Of a stretch of DNA of 64,000 bases, positions 21,590 to 32,500 are shown piece by piece. Origin of the DNA: Lumbricus rubellus. Lineage: Eukaryota; Annelida; Clitellata; Crassiclitellata; Lumbricidae. The notes below the pieces were generated by a model. It saw only the letters and a list, made by a program, of their open reading frames with translations. It had not been told where the DNA came from and did no database searches. The stretch covers positions 24,807,665 through 24,871,664 of the forward strand of contig OX243827.1 in the NCBI GenBank assembly GCA_945859605.1, written 5' to 3'. The position numbers and the translations under genes were made by a program. Each line of letters starts with the position of its first letter. Within the stretch, counting starts at the first letter, position 1.

Positions 21590-21805
21590 TTCTTGAACTC
21601 TAGCGACCATCATGACCAACCTTTTCCATTTCTTTCTTTCTGATGTCGCTTCCCTTAGTTCTTCCAGATTCAAGCCTGTTGTTTTTTAACCTTGTCCAAC
21701 CACCTTTTCCTTGGCAAACCTTGTTTACTTCCCTCTCCGCATGCCAGCATCACATCTTTTTCCAGTCCATTTGAGCGCATAACATGATAAAAGAAACCGA
21801 ACTTT
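21590..21805 (-). pseudogene. non-LTR retrotransposon C-terminal fragment
   Basis: Minus-strand translation gives FGHVMRSNGLEKD, then GLPRKRWLDKV, then RKKWKR. This is the order typical of the region after the RT domain in many LINEs (GHV.R...GRPRKRW.D.V...R..W). Frames are broken by stops. Confidence 0.6.
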
Positions 21806-21809
21806 CTTC

Positions 21810-22335
21810 TTGGCACTATTTGTTGTAACTATTCATCGTTTCGATATAAATTTCTGTGCGTACCCACTCATTTGTCCCTATTCCCTTCCAAGATATTCTC
21901 GCACACACAGCCTTAATCCAGTTGAACAAGTCAGCCTCAGAAGTTCGATCATGACGAGAGAGAGAGAGAGAGCTTCTGCTTCTTCATTGGCACTGTCCAC
22001 ACATTCTCAATAGTGTTCAAGTCTGGACTGCCACCAGGTCATGCTTCCAATGGAAATAATGATTGATTTTGGACACTGTGTGTCGATGTCAATTGGTGTT
22101 TGATTGGAGTTATGAATGAAACTCACCAAAATCAACACTTTCACACAATTGAACTATTATTGCTGATAAAAGATTCAATTGTAAGTTAAATTTTCCCCCC
22201 AGTTGTGTGTAATGACATAAAATATTAAATAGGTATTTCAGACGGTATAAATAATCTGTTTATCAAAAGTTACTTGTCTTTCATTCAATATATATTCATC
22301 AAAATATGCCGGTCGTAACCTTTTGGTCATGACTG
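21810..22335 (-). pseudogene. Tc1-type transposon remnant, 3' transposase part and right TIR
   Basis: On the minus strand PGGSPDLNTIENVWTV (about 22000-22050) is the Tc1 DDE third-residue block. The right end reads ggtcatgactg followed by TA at 22336, with an AT-rich TIR-like stretch (aaccttttggtcatgactg) on its left. The left TIR is not identified, and a LINE fragment abuts there. Confidence 0.65.
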
Positions 22336-22839
22336 TAAGTACTATGACACTCCTTAAAAATATAAATTATGGGCAGAACTAGGAGCAAGAGTTGGTAAGA
22401 AATGATCATCCAGTCTTGTGCACATTGAGGTTAATACTAAGATTCCATGGCTGCCTTTCCGGGTTGTCGAGATCTGCTCTTCTATAGTATTTTGTTTTTG
22501 TGTGCCATGGTTGCGCTGTAGCACCTATGAGTGAGTAACCTACCTTGAAGAGATGTTATTTAAAATTTCTGAAATAAATATTTAGTTATTTGATGTGCGG
22601 TATTACACAGAAAAAGATGCAGTGATGGTAAATAAAAATTACGGCAGGGAAAGGTGTGCTATAAGGGGCGAAGTCGGCCGCCAAAAAAAATGATTTTAAA
22701 TCTTAATATTAATAAGACAGTGATTAAAACACTCTCTTGAAATGTTAGAAGTTGCCTCTAGAAAACTTAGGGAATTCTTATGTCATATTTCTGTGGCCAC
22801 ACTGTATATTTATTTAGTATCAGTGTATATTTGGGTGGC

Positions 22840-23040
22840 AGATTGGGTAGCACATTGGTGTGAAGATCAGCGGTGCTGAGTTCGAATATCGAAGCCTCCC
22901 CATAGGATAGATGTGCTTTGTAGGCTGCTATTCCTGTCATTGCAGGCTGTCTGTTCTTTATTTAAGATTGACATTAATTAGGATTGTTTCATGTAAACAT
23001 ACTGCGTTTTCCAGTATGAATCCAATAAAGAAAAATATTA
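22840..23040 (+). repeat. tRNA-derived SINE (family C)
   Basis: tgggtagcacattggtgtgaag (head) and gagttcgaatatcgaag (box B) are followed by ttgtaggctgctattcctg and aataaagaaaaatattatt. It matches the copy at 20245. Confidence 0.7.
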
Positions 23041-23261
23041 TTAAATGTTTGGCCACCCTGATTGTGTATGTATGCATCTAACAGCCTCCTATGACACCTT
23101 TGAGTACCTCACGAAAGTGTTGTGATGGTTAGGCCAGTATAGGAGGTATAGTCCTGAACACTTTTTGTGGAATAACAATTGCATTGCTCATTTTCACCCA
23201 AAGAAAGACTAATTGTTTAAAATTAATTGCTTTTGTCATTACCGCTGTAGATGCTGTTCAC

Positions 23262-23609
23262 ATGAATGAACCCACTGCCTCTGCAGATTACATGACAGCT
23301 GAAGAAAAGATCAAAGTATGGTTTCGAAGGACAATACATAGAGCTGTTGGAAGAAAAAGACGCTATGAACTGTCGGTGTTTTACGGCGGTCATTGGTTGG
23401 TGATGGTTCACACTTCCGATAAGCATGGCAGTGATCTTGAAGAGGAACAACAAATCCCATTGAGCAGCGAGGATCTCTACTCCCGAGGAGCAACGAGATG
23501 CAGGAGAGGAGCGTCGAATTCCTATCATCCACATGGAGTGGCATTATCTTCCAACCTCGGACCAAATCCACCCACTATAACTTCCATTCCCAAGCCATTG
23601 ACAGCATAA
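23262..23609 (+). CDS. hypothetical protein, probable terminal exon (115 codons)
   Basis: An acceptor-like tttgtcattaccgctgtag ends at 23250. From the in-frame ATG at 23262 the frame runs to TAA at 23607-23609, with normal composition. Notable stretches are EEKIKVWFRRTIHRAVGRKR, a basic amphipathic segment, then VFYGGHWLVMVH, an acidic DLEEEQQ and a proline-rich end. ATTAAA lies about 50 bases downstream. If spliced from the exons at 18.9 and 20.6 kb, translation would have to start here, because 20629-20751 is not open in any compatible frame. The family is unknown. Confidence 0.4.
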   Translation: MNEPTASADYMTAEEKIKVWFRRTIHRAVGRKRRYELSVFYGGHWLVMVHTSDKHGSDLEEEQQIPLSSEDLYSRGATRCRRGASNSYHPHGVALSSNLGPNPPTITSIPKPLTA

Positions 23610-23824
23610 ACGACTGTTGCGCAAGGCAGTTAATGCTATAATGCTCTTTTGCCTTGCTATATTAAATGTGGGTATGCTACAGCATGGAACGCTACTCCCT
23701 GTTTACTAAAGTAATAATTATATCTAGCTACATTCCAATAATGTATTGTATTATTGTATATTATGACCTCATATAATCTTGTTTATTTTAGTTTTCAAAT
23801 ATTTTAATTGTGTATAGATCTAGT

Positions 23825-24045
23825 TTGTTTGTTTGTATGTGCACTTGTTATAGCGCCCCTTCAAGCTCTCTTCACTCAGAGGCGGCGATCCACGAATGCA
23901 GAGCGGACACTGCATCGGAGTTTCACGCTGATGCAATGAGCAATTGTGAGTGAAGGACTTGCCCAAGGTCCTTACACGGTGAGGTGGATTCGAACCTTCC
24001 AGCTCCAAGGCAACGACGCCACCGCTACACCATCGTGCAGCACCA
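23825..24045 (-). repeat. tRNA-derived SINE family A
   Basis: The complement of the SINE: tatagcgccccttcaagctc, cggacactgcatcggagttt, ggacttgcccaaggtcctta, gtggattcgaacc (box B), with a (gttt)n tail at the left. Confidence 0.85.
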
Positions 24046-24124
24046 CGGTCATTTATGTATGTGTGATTGTGTGTGTAATTGTGTATTTATATACATATTT
24101 ATTTGTTTAATACTATGGCTAAGG

Positions 24125-24355
24125 TTTAGGATAATGGCAGCACTCTGGGACGAAAGTGCATGGTTGCGGGATTGCTTCCCTCTACCCTCCCAAAGGTCTG
24201 CTCAACCTTCCATTTGGCAGATGGCGTAATTAAAAGGCAGTGAAGCATTATGAAAGCTTTGCATGGCTGTCGGTTAAATTTGACTCTTGAAGTATAACTT
24301 GTCATTTGTTCATACTATAAATTGTAATCGCAATGCAGCTTGAAATTACACAAAG
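24125..24355 (+). repeat. SINE-like repeat (family B)
   Basis: It shares ggtc(t/c)(g/a)ctcaaccttccatt(t/c)ggcagatgg and actat(a/g)aattgtaatc with 60176-60585, and the 3' half with 41970-42085. In this copy the cctcccaaaggtctgctc site is uninterrupted. Confidence 0.6.
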
Positions 24356-24869
24356 ATATTATATATTTTATTATTTAAAACTTATGCCACAGTCAGATTG
24401 AACTTCATAGTGTCAATTGAACTATTGATCACAATTTAGGAGAGTCAAATTTAACTGGCAGTCATGCAAGGGTCGATAACGTCCTGGTCATTTTACCAGC
24501 GCATCTGTGCCCAATGTCTGGCTAAGCCGACCCTTGGGTGGGTTGTGGGAACTTATGCTGTGTTCGTGCACTTTACACTGTCTGCACGGTGGGCCAAAAC
24601 AAAACACCCCCTAGTTTTTTTGCGAATATCTTGGCCAGAAGTAAGAATTTCGAAATTGAAATTTTACAGGCTTAAAGACAAATCATATTTACACATGATG
24701 GCCAGATTTCATCAAACTATTTAAAAAAAAACAAAGCTATATCGCTTTTTGTGAAGCCACCCACCTTTTTTGATGATTCAAAAACGTAACACAAGAAAAG
24801 GTAATAAAAACACGATTTTATTAAGTGTCATCTCAAATAACTATTGTGAAATGAACTTGATAGTGCTTC

Positions 24870-24896
24870 ACAACTTGTGAAGCACTACCAATGCCA
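24870..24896. repeat. perfect short inverted repeat
   Basis: tagtgcttcacaa and ttgtgaagcacta face each other across a one-base centre, inside the mariner/Tc1-like element. Confidence 0.8.
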
Positions 24897-25313
24897 AAAC
24901 TTATTTTGAGTCTCTGCAAAGTTCTTGATGGACCTGTTGATGCATTACAACTTTAGGCAAATCTTCCCATATCAACTCCAATGCGCTCATCAATTCTCTT
25001 ACCGCTCATGGTTTTGGTTGCAGATTGTGATATTTCTCCGCAATTAATTATCAATCCATCGGGTTCAAATCCGGAGATTTGGGGCCGTTGGCTTTCTCAA
25101 TGAAACCAGACCAATCGACATTGAGCCGATCTCCTTTCATTCACGGCAAATCTCAGCTTAACTCTTAATGTTTAGACTCTCACTGTTTATCAGAGTAAAC
25201 GTTGCTCATAGCCTTACATCAACCGGGTTCTTGTTCAAGAGTTGTCTGAATACATATTTTGTCTGTCATTGACACGTTAGCCATTTTTTAAAAGAAATTT
25301 GAATTTTACTGCT

Positions 25314-25486
25314 TTAATAGCAAAATTAATAATCTGACAGATTCCTTATTTACCAACTTGATTGTAATCTTGCTAAGTGACTTCTCAGTGATGTGCAGCA
25401 TTAATAGCAAAATTAATAATCTGACAGATTCCTTATTTACCAACTTGATTGTAATCTTGCTAAGTGACTTCTCAGTGATGTGCAGC
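25314..25486. repeat. exact 87-bp tandem duplication
   Basis: ttaatagcaaaattaataat...gtgatgtgcagc at 25314-25400 is repeated at 25401-25486 with no or almost no change, which points to a recent event. Confidence 0.95.
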
Positions 25487-25829
25487 TACACTTGTACCCT
25501 GTTTAAAAAAAAAGTAATTATAATGATCACCTGGCAAAATCAAAGCTATTTGATAACAATTATTTGAGACGAGACTTAATAAAACTGCGTTTTTGCTACT
25601 TTTTTGTGATACGCTTTTAAATCTTCAAAAAAATGGTGGGTGGCGTCACTAAATGTGATATAACTTTTGTTCTGTTTGAAATATTGTGATGAAATCTGGC
25701 CATCGTGTGTAAATATGAAATGTCTTTAAGCCTGTAAAATTTCATTTTGAAATTCTTACTTCTGGCCAAGATATTGGCAAAAAACCTTAGGGGTGTTCTT
25801 TTTTTAACCCACCCTTTATATACCACAGT

Positions 25830-27600
25830 GTTGCCGTTATATACTCTAAAACCCCTCTTAAAGTGTTATTTAGAGGTTTAATATTTAATTAAGAGCCAGG
25901 TTTTTCAGTGTTTATGAGATTGGTGTGAAAGTTTCTGAACGTGGAAATATTTACGCTGCGGTTACATAAAATTATGAATACGTTTTCACAGGATTATTAT
26001 TGTTATGGTTGATATTTCTCTATTTTATCCATTTACTTTTATGTTTCTGTGATTACTCATTTCATTTTAGATGGGGGACATGTATTTATTCTGTTAAGTG
26101 TTATTGCTGATGTTTGTGTTGTTATATAAGACTCTATATGCCATATATATGTATATATATATATATGCCCTGCCATCTACCAGCTGTCTACGGGGATCCG
26201 ATGGTCAACTCTACGTGTTTGTGAGGGCTCGCCACAGGTGACTCTCAGCTAACTGTTTTGTTTTGCAACGTGTTATTTTTCGCTCGCTATGACTATTAAT
26301 TAATATCATTTGGGCTAGTTAGCGCCGAGAGTGCCTATGAGTAGATATCTTGAAGAGGCGCTATATAAATTGAATGAATGAATGAATGCCATCTTCTTTG
26401 AGCGCAAAAGCACTAACTCCAAATTTGTCAACTTTTTGTTTATTTTTTTGCTGCCAATGCATGTTTTGTTTTATATGTGCAGAGATGATATTGTTTTAGT
26501 GTAAAAACAGCAACTATATGATTATTTGAGCTATTTCCAATGATCTATTTTTGAATTGTGCGACCTGCGGTTCTATTGACACATGGTTTGCGTTTCAGTA
26601 AACATGATTGTTAATGTATGCAATGATTGTCAAGGGGGCGGTGTGCTGAAGAATTGTTGAAAATGTATTTAAGAGGAAAATTGTATTTTTCATGCAATCA
26701 GAATGATGTTGCTTTGATTTTTATTATTATTCTTAATATGCTAGTGTGTTTAAATCAGGGTGTTGTTGTAACTAGAAATAATAATCAATTTGATATCTTG
26801 TTATGAACAAATGTGTATTTATGAGTGGTTCGCTAAAACATTGTTTTCGCTTATAATTAGCACTCAAAACTGTAATAAAGTTTTTTAAATATCGCCCTAA
26901 TTTAATTAGCTCTGAGGATACTTTTTTACCTTCATTATCTAATTTGTGTGGTTATAAACCGAAGGCTAGTAAACTTTTTGTGGAATGCATTTGTTCTGTT
27001 TGTGTGTATGTAGTCATTTCTCTAAAACATTTAAAATTTAATATTTAACATTCTCATTTTTAAATAGATTTATTAATTAAGTTTTTCAGGTAAATAAATT
27101 CAATTTTTACACAAATCATTTTTATCTAATGTGTGATAATTATAAAGACTGTTGTATCATGCATTTTAACAATTGAATATTGGTTGTATGACTGTTTTTT
27201 GGTTGCATTTTCTCTTTTTAATATGATTTATATTGCCCTAATTTAGCTGAACTCAGTCTGTTGGATAAGCTTTTGTTTCCGACAATCTCAATTTTCTCTG
27301 AGTGAAATGTTGATTCAAGTCTCTAGATAAATGAATGATTTTGACATTTCAGAAGTCTTATGTTTAAATAATTAATCTTGCATTATAAATTTAGCTGGAT
27401 AATATTCCTCTTGCCAATTGAATGGAATTAATGATTTTGAAAATGTATTGCATGTGTTACTGTCATAAATATTGTTTTTATTTTTAATACAATGAATGGT
27501 GTGAACTTTGTTAAAAATAATTTTCATGGAAACTTGCGTTTTTCTATTGCATGTAAGAAGTATATTTGGGCTCCTAAATCGAATCTCAGATGTCAGGGTT
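25830..27600. other. AT-rich intergenic DNA
   Basis: No convincing exon. It contains an (at)n run (26145-26166) and an L2/SINE tail with (gaat)n at 26310-26390. Otherwise low-complexity AT-rich sequence. Confidence 0.5.
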
Positions 27601-28480
27601 CTTGTGGGATTAATTTTGTGATTGGAAATTGCAGAAATTCACCTGAGAATCGGTTACAACCACATTTATAGGTCTACACCTGGTCTTCATATTGCCATTA
27701 GAGGCATTGTGAGGGCTGACTGTAGGAAGAATGGATGGCAACCCATAGTCCCAAGTACAGCCAACCTCATAGCGCCGACAGCGGCCGATCATTTGCCAAT
27801 AGCGGCCCTATAAAGGCCATTAGAGAAGTGTGATGGTAGCCTGGGGAGCAATAGGTGGCCCCTTACAAACACCAATGCCGCGCCGACAGATAGCGATGAA
27901 TTTACACCAGTGGGCCCCTAGACGCCGACGCCATAACAATGAATAGAAGCCCGCACTTATACACCGCTGGGCCGGCAGATAAATTCATAGGCGCAACCTA
28001 TGCACCGCGCGGTGCTCAATGAGGCGAAGAATATACGTTGGGCCTGTTTGGGAAAGATCATCCGCTCCCCTATTGGGCTACTCTATTGGGCCGAATGAGG
28101 TACGATGGGCGTTGCCAGATGGGCGAAGATGCCGTGAGCCCCGAGTTTGCCGCTGTGGGCTAAGTAGGTTGGCATGGTACGGGCACTGCGATTTCTGGCT
28201 GTCTGGGTTAGGCCTACACCGGCCCTGAGTCGACGTAGCCTACTGTTCGTTATATTTTATAGGCCTACTGTGACAATAGCCTAATAGGCTAATCCGTCCC
28301 AAGCTCCCAGCCAAGAATTTTGCAGAAACAGATAGTTTTAGCGAACTGTTCGACCAGACTTCATGTAATAAGTTGTGGTCTGTCAACTTAATCTTTTTGA
28401 ATAAACGAATAAAAATAATAATAGGGCCTATTATTACAACAAGGACCTTCGATAGAAATAAAGTGTCCGTGACGCCAAAC
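27600..28480. other. GC-rich island before the main gene
   Basis: The sequence changes abruptly from AT-rich to GC-rich with repeated (a/g)gcgccgac, gcggcc and attgggc(c/t) words. Reading frames are short. It could contain the promoter of the alpha2delta-like gene, but I see no TATA or clear initiator. Confidence 0.35.
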
Positions 28481-28539
28481 AAGTGTGGACTCTATGAAAA
28501 ATATTTACTTCAGTTGGGATATCGACGTCATTCCCGATC

Positions 28540-29554
28540 ATGTCGATCAAGTGGAAAAACTTAGAAATTTTCTCAATTTTCGCTGTTTTTCTAAGTTTAT
28601 TTTCGGTTACCAGATGTCAAATATTGCTCACAGAAAGACTGGTAGCAACCGACAATGATGTCGAGTTTTGCTCATTTTTTGGTAGGCGGTCTCCGCAACC
28701 CGACCAGACGTTAACGCAATGCGTTTGGTACCGAAATAGCAGCTGCTGTTGGGAATACGAACGAAAACCATACTTCCAGGGAAATGCCAAGATTTTATCC
28801 GAAGATTTCAACAAATCTAACTTAGCTCCTGAGTGCCTTACACAGTTCGGTTTTTTAATGTGTTACGTTTGTGCGCCCAATCAGAATGTTTTCTTCAAAG
28901 CAGGTCGTTTGAGTGTATGTAAGAGTTTTTGCGATGTACTCTATGATCGGTGCAAAACATCGAACATCGATATTTTTGGTACAGTTGAGCAGTTGTATTC
29001 AGATGGCAGCCAGTTGTGTTTCAGTAGGAAATTTCTTGTGATTGACGACAGTCTGTCGACTGATTGCTTCTTAGTTGATCCAAGCTTATACGTTTCCTCT
29101 GAGCAACACCTAAAACCCAGATTTTGTGAGCTAATAGCTGTCGCTTTCTTGGTTCTCAATTTCCTCACGAACACCTTGAAAATGAGTCCACACAGTGAAC
29201 TTGATTGCATGTCGCTTCTGTTCTTTAGCGGCTTGAAATTGCTTTGTACTTGCCTGGCCACAGTTGGAGGACTTTGTAAAGGAGCTGCACGTTGCCGACA
29301 TTTGTCATGGTTTGGAAAGGTTATCTTCATGTTTTTGTGCGTCCAATTACCGTTTCTAACTAGCTCTACCAGCGCACAAATCTTGACGGTTGCGGATATC
29401 CAGTCATGGTCTGATGCACTTTCAGACAATCTGAAGCAGTTTGCTGAACGTGGAATGGCATTCACTCGATTCAAGAAGCTGTACGACGATGTTGGTTATG
29501 ACGTCGAGGATAGAAATCCCGCAGTAGAATTGAAAAGAATGAGTAATTTCTTTG
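28540..29554 (+). CDS. exon 1: signal peptide, folate-receptor-like domain, start of VWA N-domain
   Basis: 338 codons plus one base; donor gtgggt (phase 1). Cysteine spacing and the words CVWYRNSSCCWEYE, FLMCYVCAPNQ and SVCKSFCDVLYDRC are those of the folate/riboflavin-binding receptor fold. After residue 190 come two hydrophobic stretches, then a signal-peptide-like WFGKVIFMFLCVQLPFLTSS and TSAQILTVADIQSW, the usual mature start of an alpha2delta-type protein. Later in-frame ATGs at residues 215 and 224 could start a separate alpha2delta product. A cryptic acceptor-like tttctaactag lies at about 29355-29365. Confidence 0.85.
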
Positions 29555-32500
29555 GTGGGTATTATTCTGTATATTTAAGAGTATACTTTCCTCTGAAAAA
29601 CTGTATTTTGCCAAGACTAGCCATTCAAGTACAATAATAATAATAACAACAACAGTATTAATAATATGAATTATAATATGAATTATAACGATAATAAGAA
29701 TAGTAATTTACCTCGGGTGCAAAAAACTAATAAAGTTCCATAATGCTTGGTAGTAACAGTAATAGTATTCCTCCCTATAGATATACCATTTCTGAATTCT
29801 ACATAAGTTTTTGAGATTTGTACCTTATTGCTGTAATTTTAATCTTAAGTTATGACGAGTTGTTTGCAAAATAAAAGTAATAGTATTTGGCTCTTGACAA
29901 TTCACATTTTCACAATTAAGAGCTTTTTGCTGCTTCTTATTTTAGAACTTTACATTAACGAGAAGCAGAATTTGACAAGCAGTTTTGTTGACGAGGTGAA
30001 AGAGCTTTATGCACGCTACAAGTCTTCACATTTGCCCAATTCGAAAAAGATGAGGAACCTTGAGGACTTGCCTCAGTCGATCTACCTTGATTCAGACAAA
30101 CTGTTCGAGTTCCATCTTCCACTGGGTGCCATGAAATACGATTAGTACGAGGCATTTGATAAAGTTTTAAAGGAAATACGATTAGTAGAAGACATTTGAT
30201 AACGTTTTAAATGAAGTACGATTTGTAGGAGGCATTTGATAAGGATTTAAATGAAATACGATTAGTAGGAGGAATTTGATAAAGTTTTGGATGAAATAAG
30301 ATTAGTAGGAGGCATGTGATAAAGTTTTAAATGAAATAAGATTAGTGGGAGGCATTTGATAAACTTTCATCAATTTGATAAATTGCTTTGCAGAGCACTG
30401 GAATCATAAAAATTTCTAGACGGAATGGAGCCCTTTCTTGCCTGACATAACCTGGACACTTGTGCTAGATTATAAACGTCCTTATTATAGATATCGAGAC
30501 TAAGCAGGAACACCCTATGGATACACTGGACAGGGTGAGAATTGCCAAGGGTTGGGGGATTTTAGCCCTTCAGTCTTCCATAGGGCCTCATAGTTAAATA
30601 TTCTCTGCACACCCCTAACTCCACGTGGTTCATAGTCTGATCCCAAGTTATATATCTAAAATTCTCTTGCTGCGTATGGAGGCAGCACGGAATGTTCGTT
30701 GTCTAGCTAAACCAGCATTTCTTGTCTTTTTCTCAGTCGTGTGGGGCGTCAACTGCTGAAGGAGCAGAGCACAGTCAAGCTTCCCGACAGCATTCAGCGT
30801 GATAATTTGGTGGTCGACACAGTTAACTGGACATCCAACCTGGATGGTTTCTTTAAGAGTTCTATGCAGGACAATCCATATCTTCGGTTAGTGTCCGGTA
30901 GACTTGGTCGTAAACTACACCCCCAAACCACACATAATTAGTTTTAAAAAGACTTTCAGAAATTACACATTTTTGGGTGTTTGGACCTGGAGAGTGGAGA
31001 CCCAACCCCCTAAATATTTTATTTGATTCGTGCATAGGTGTAAACTTCCGAAGGTACCAGAGTGGATGTTGCCCCGCTTTTTGGACTGCTTGGTACCGTT
31101 TCTCACTCTTCATAGTGAGATATATGCTTGAGCTTATGATGTTCTCAGGCTTTGCATTTACATTAATTAATAGTGTGTGGCCCTATGTTATTCTGCTATT
31201 TTTGTGTACCGCCTCATATTCAACTTAACCTTATTTTTAATGTGTTATTGGTGTCTCCTTATCTTGATGGAATTTTGATTCTCCACATTTACTTATGCAA
31301 GAATTAAGTTTGTAAATGAGCCAGCCGAGTTTAAGCGGTTCTTTTAGACCAGTGGTGCACAACGTCCGGCCCGCGGGCCACATCCAGCCCGCGACGGGTT
31401 GTCATGTGGCCCGCGATGACCAACAGGGAAGGCAACTATTTAAGAGCCGAAATTAACATCAGGCTAAGTCTACAGGGGCGCAAACCTCTAATTTCAGGCA
31501 GAAGCACACACTTTCGCCATCATCTTTATTGTCTTTTGCTCTATCTTTCCGGTGTAGCCTATTGGCTGCGGGATTAACAATATTACCTTTTTCATAACGG
31601 TTGCAAATACGAAATGACCGAAAGTTGGAAGCGAAAGGTTGACGTTTGGCTCGCGAAGGGTTGAAGAAATCGATTAGTGGCCCTTGGCCGAAAAAGGTTG
31701 TGCACCACTGTTTTAGACCTTTGTCGGCTGACTCATTGACCTGCACTAATATTAAATTTATAACAATTATTTCCTTGTTGAAGTTTTGTTGTTGTTAATG
31801 TCTGTTTCTGTTATGTGATTATTGATGTGACATTGCAAGTCAATAAATGAACAAAATGAAAAGAAAAAAAATACCCAGAAGAAGCAGTACCTTTGACATT
31901 TTTCTGGAGAAAAGCCTCCATTCCTGCCCTGATGGAGATTTGAACCTAACTTCTCAGCTGGCAGTCCAGCATGCTAATCACTACACAAGTAGTTTTCAGG
32001 CGGTGTTGCACATACCACTAGTGATGAACACAAAGTGGTATGCAAAAATATTTTTAAAAAACAATTTCAATTTTTCTATGAGTAAATAATTATGTGTTGG
32101 TCGAAACAAGCCCGAGACTCCCATTAACTCTATTATTATAGTGATAACAAAATTCCTTTTTGTTGATATGATTACATTCTTAAATCGTATATTGAGTTCA
32201 GATTTGTCCACCTTCAACTCTGATATCTTCCCAGACCCTGCAAGAGAACTTACGATGTTCTCCTAACATATCATTAATATTATTATAGACCTAATTAATG
32301 ATGATAATTAATGTTTATTAATTATTTATACTCTCTACAGGAGTTGCAGTGTGGCCAAGGGTGCAATAATAATTTTTAAAATTATTATATCAAGGGGACT
32401 TCACACTCACCTACCGTCTTTGATCTAGCTTAAATTGCTGACCATGATATGCAAACATTTTGGTTTTTACTTGGTGATGCAATAGGCATTATGCAACCGG

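Larger units (their letters stand above)
24585..25816 (-). mobile_element. mariner/Tc1-like element with long TIRs, decayed
   Basis: The left end cacggtgggccaaaac and right end aacccaccctt are inverted over about 220 bp (ttggccagaagtaagaatttcgaaat; gcttaaagacaaatcata). The minus-strand interior encodes GPKSPDLNPMD (about 25040-25090), the DDE block, followed by stops. The same TIR family occurs at 36799-36890 and 63703-64000. Confidence 0.8.

Noticed and set aside
23223..23571. Minus-strand ORFs opposite the 115-codon ORF
   Set aside because: The plus frame has an acceptor, a start, a stop and a nearby polyadenylation-like signal; the minus frames have none of these.
28941..29474. 177-codon minus-strand ORF
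   Set aside because: Shadow of exon 1 of the alpha2delta-like gene, whose cysteine pattern and domain words are clear on the plus strand.
30131..30370. CRISPR-like array
   Set aside because: The 40-bp units are contiguous without unique spacers and the window is clearly eukaryotic.
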